Assembly (NCBI RefSeq): GCF_025154055.1
Contig: NZ_JAOALK010000002.1
Coordinates: 17,237 to 81,236, forward strand
Origin: Aquibacillus koreensis
GTDB taxonomy: Bacteria > Bacillota > Bacilli > Bacillales > Amphibacillaceae
Reading direction: 5' to 3'
Length of the DNA: 64,000 nucleotides
The notes below the pieces were generated by a model. The model saw nothing but the letters and a program-made list of their open reading frames with translations, searched no databases and was not told the origin of the DNA. Position numbers and translations under genes: made by a program. Below are positions 63,266 to 64,000 of the stretch, piece by piece; the first letter of the stretch is position 1, and each line of letters opens with the position of its first letter.

Positions 63266-63754
63266 TCATGGTGAAGCTTCTGCCTTATAGGAAACAGCAT
63301 ATTCCATTGTTATAAAAGAAGTGCCCTTATTGTTAAACATATCTTTATATTCAAATCCTGCCCTTTTATATACTGTTATTGCTCTTTTATTAAATGAAGC
63401 CACACTTAGGCGTATCGTATTGGGGCAAAATAGCTCAGTGGCAAATCGCAGGCCTTTATTGATAAATGATTCTCCAAATCCTTTCCCTGTATGGTTAGGG
63501 TCCATTGCTAACCCAATGTCTAACGCGACTTTTTTATATACACCTTCCAATACTCCACCCGGCACCTGAGCTGATTGCCCGAAACAATAATAGCCGATTA
63601 ATTGTTGCTTTTCATTCAAGCAACCATAAAAGGTTCCGTTTAATAGTTCTTGCATTCCCTCTTCACTATCGTCATGATTATAAAAATCATATGGTGCCTC
63701 GTATTTCCAATTTCTTATCTGTTCTGCTTGTTGATTCGTTAGTAGAGATATCAT
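63266..63754 (-). CDS. GNAT-family N-acetyltransferase
   Basis: The 162-residue acetyltransferase is of the Gcn5 type. It has an N-terminal 'LLTNQQAEQIRNWKYEAPYD' and 'GYYCFGQSAQVPGG', the acetyl-CoA loop 'MDPNHTGKGFGESFINKGLR', and 'RLSVASFNKRAITVYKRAGF' near the end. The layout resembles RimJ/RimL-like enzymes. ATG 63754 has AAAGGAG 9 bases upstream; TTG 63760 is too close. It converges on the ATP-grasp cluster; whether it belongs to that system is open. Confidence 0.82.
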   Translation of the reverse strand: MISLLTNQQAEQIRNWKYEAPYDFYNHDDSEEGMQELLNGTFYGCLNEKQQLIGYYCFGQSAQVPGGVLEGVYKKVALDIGLAMDPNHTGKGFGESFINKGLRFATELFCPNTIRLSVASFNKRAITVYKRAGFEYKDMFNNKGTSFITMEYAVSYKAEASP

Positions 63755-63916
63755 TTCCAATTGCTCCTTTACTCCAAACGGTCAAATACTATTTTATACC
63801 ATCATAGTAATAGGTGCGATAACTATTGTTTAGCTATTTCTATAAGGTTGTTATGACTAGATTTATATAAACTCTGTCGTAATTATCTGACCCGCTACTC
63901 AAGTTAAATTGGCTCC

Positions 63917-64000
63917 CTTTCCGCGGGCACGGCCTCAGCTAACTCAGGAGCAAAGAGCGCTCCTGAGTGGATCTTCGGCTCGCGCTGTTCCCGCAGGAGT
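63917..64000. repeat. GC-rich palindromic intergenic repeat, cut by the window edge
   Basis: The last 84 bases are far more GC-rich than the rest of the window and hold no gene. CTCAGGAG (63943-63950) and CTCCTGAG (63960-63967) form a hairpin; outer pairs CCGCGGG and CCCGCAGG face each other. This resembles the GC-rich repeats ('CCGCGGG...CCCGCAGGAG') scattered in Bacillaceae genomes. The element continues beyond the window. Confidence 0.55.

Overview
The window is a low-GC, gene-dense chromosomal segment from a spore-forming Firmicute of the family Bacillaceae. Gene content and order point to the halotolerant Oceanobacillus/Virgibacillus-type branch; this is inferred from protein resemblance and has not been searched. 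Supporting signs are the Bacillus-type sporulation peptide (YjcZ family), YfhD-like and Spo0E-like small proteins, a T-box leader on an ilv-leu operon, a TPP riboswitch, CIRCE- and CodY-type operators, and strong AGGAGG ribosome binding sites. No rRNA, tRNA, prophage, complete insertion sequence or CRISPR array was seen.

Layout. 1-6.5 kb: 3' part of a ribosome-protection (Tet(M)-like) GTPase, a lipoprotein, a DacC-type carboxypeptidase, a MITE-like element, small proteins and an OFA-type MFS transporter. 6.8-10.2 kb: topB and a VanW-family protein. 10.4-16.6 kb: nitrite assimilation and siroheme block (nirB, nirD, SUMT, sirohydrochlorin chelatase, a TrpD2-like protein and a convergent precorrin-2 dehydrogenase). 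16.7-21.3 kb: a PAS protein with a Cys4 tail, then a MoxR/DUF58/DUF4129 operon. 21.4-24.9 kb: an esterase, two decayed regulators (GntR type and ECF sigma), HAD and GNAT proteins and a candidate small RNA. 24.9-36.4 kb: housekeeping genes including a DinG/YpvA-like helicase, 6-phosphogluconolactonase, a diguanylate cyclase, htpG with a CIRCE operator, a second copy of the MITE-like element, and a YfmL-type DEAD-box helicase. 36.4-41.0 kb: a four-gene Aap-type amino-acid ABC importer with a near-perfect CodY box. 41.6-51.6 kb: a complete ilvBNC-leuABCD-ilvA operon on the minus strand behind a T-box leader whose specifier reads as isoleucine AUC. 52.7-58.6 kb: TPP-riboswitch-controlled tenA-ykoEDC, then tenI and thiF without thiO, thiS or thiG. 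58.7-63.8 kb: manganese catalase, a circularly permuted ATP-grasp protein, an alpha-E/transglutaminase fusion and a GNAT protein. The window ends in a GC-rich palindromic intergenic repeat.

How the parts fit. Nitrite reductase needs siroheme, and the block encodes the methyltransferase, dehydrogenase and chelatase that turn uroporphyrinogen III into it. The branched-chain operon senses charging of a tRNA (T-box), and its upstream region carries CodY-like and cre-like sites; the amino-acid importer has the same type of CodY box, so import and synthesis may respond to one nutritional signal. The riboswitch operon imports and salvages thiamine precursors, and the missing thiazole genes suggest salvage dominates.

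The least understood part is the ATP-grasp plus alpha-E/transglutaminase pair at 59.8-63.2 kb. It belongs to a class of neighbourhoods predicted from comparative genomics to make or attach peptides. Here the last two components are fused in one reading frame.
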